Assembly: GCA_035544835.1 (NCBI GenBank)
Contig: DASZZV010000112.1
Span: 1 to 6,682 of the forward strand
Reading direction: 5' to 3'
Source of the DNA: DASZZV01 sp035544835
Lineage (GTDB): Bacteria > Acidobacteriota > Thermoanaerobaculia > Gp7-AA8
Length of the DNA: 6,682 nucleotides
Made by a program: the position numbers and the translations under genes. A model generated the notes under the pieces. It made no database searches. It was not told the origin of the DNA and saw nothing but the letters and a program-made list of their open reading frames with translations. Positions 6,508 through 6,682 of this stretch are shown piece by piece (within the stretch, counting starts at the first letter, position 1; every line of letters starts with the position of its first letter).

Positions 6508-6682
6508 GCGACGGTTCGTTCTCGCGATACAGAAACAAGTAATGTCATCCCGAGCGATTGACCGCGGAGCGCGGCGTCTGAGTGAAAGAAACCAGGGTGT
6601 CATCCCGAGCGTCGAGCGAGGGATCTGGGAGGGGGCCTTGCGGTGTGGAGTCTTGGAGCTCTCTTACGATTGTGCGAGGCGC
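6508..6682. other. Intergenic tail without a recognised gene
   Basis: After the membrane-protein stop codon at 6505-6507 there is no start with a credible coding frame before the window ends, and no hairpin followed by a T-run that would act as an intrinsic terminator. CCGCG/CGCGG (6562-6574) is a small stem without a T-run. The main content is the repeat described separately. Confidence 0.55.
6543..6633. repeat. Dispersed-type intergenic repeat, two TGTCATCCCGAGCG units
   Basis: The 14-mer TGTCATCCCGAGCG occurs exactly at 6543-6556 and again at 6598-6611, 55 bp apart and in the same orientation. The second is followed by TCGAGCGAGGGATCTGGGA. Words of the form TGTCATCC.GAGCG...GGATCT are, from memory, a widespread intergenic repeat family in several phyla. 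The two copies suggest a tandem insertion or a partial duplication of one element. No coding potential was seen. Confidence 0.7.

Overview
The window looks like chromosomal DNA of a moderately GC-rich (about 58-60% by eye), non-enteric bacterium. I favour Acidobacteriota or a related soil or sediment phylum. The reasons are a FadR-type regulator beside a COG1022-type acyl-CoA ligase, a very large CPBP-family membrane protein, and three kinds of intergenic repeat that I associate with such genomes (heptamer arrays, a GTGGCACAGGC-type hairpin element and TGTCATCC-type repeats). No marker gene fixes the taxonomy, so this is an inference.

Layout. Positions 1-179 carry two short-period tandem arrays, both with a 7-bp period; the second stops next to the stop codon of the first gene. 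On the minus strand lie a long-chain fatty acyl-CoA synthetase (fadD-like, 1979 down to 180) and, upstream of it, a TetR-family regulator (fadR-like, 2738 down to 2118). Gene order and strand suggest transcription as fadR then fadD. Just before the fadR start codon is a perfect 7-4-7 palindrome that agrees at 17 of 18 positions with the Bacillus FadR operator consensus as I remember it. It sits directly downstream of a plausible -35/-10 pair, the arrangement expected of an autorepressed operon induced by long-chain acyl-CoA.

The divergent intergenic region (2739-3063) contains the fadR promoter and operator and a 116-bp multi-hairpin element bounded by perfect 25-bp inverted repeats, probably a non-autonomous REP/MITE-like element. 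On the plus strand a single large gene (3064-6507, GTG start) encodes an 1147-residue polytopic membrane protein. Its N-terminal half holds an intact CPBP (CAAX protease/bacteriocin-processing, Abi) intramembrane metalloprotease signature. Its C-terminal half is a divergent second copy of the same module at an offset of 580-584 residues that keeps one motif histidine and loses the other catalytic residues. The protein therefore reads as a tandem protease/pseudoprotease fusion, each half with a large extracytoplasmic domain. This is the most unusual object in the window.

Positions 6508-6682 contain no gene that I can support, only a dispersed-type repeat (two exact 14-mers 55 bp apart). The fadR-fadD pair acts in fatty-acid activation and its control. 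Nothing in the sequence ties the membrane protein to that pathway beyond divergent adjacency.
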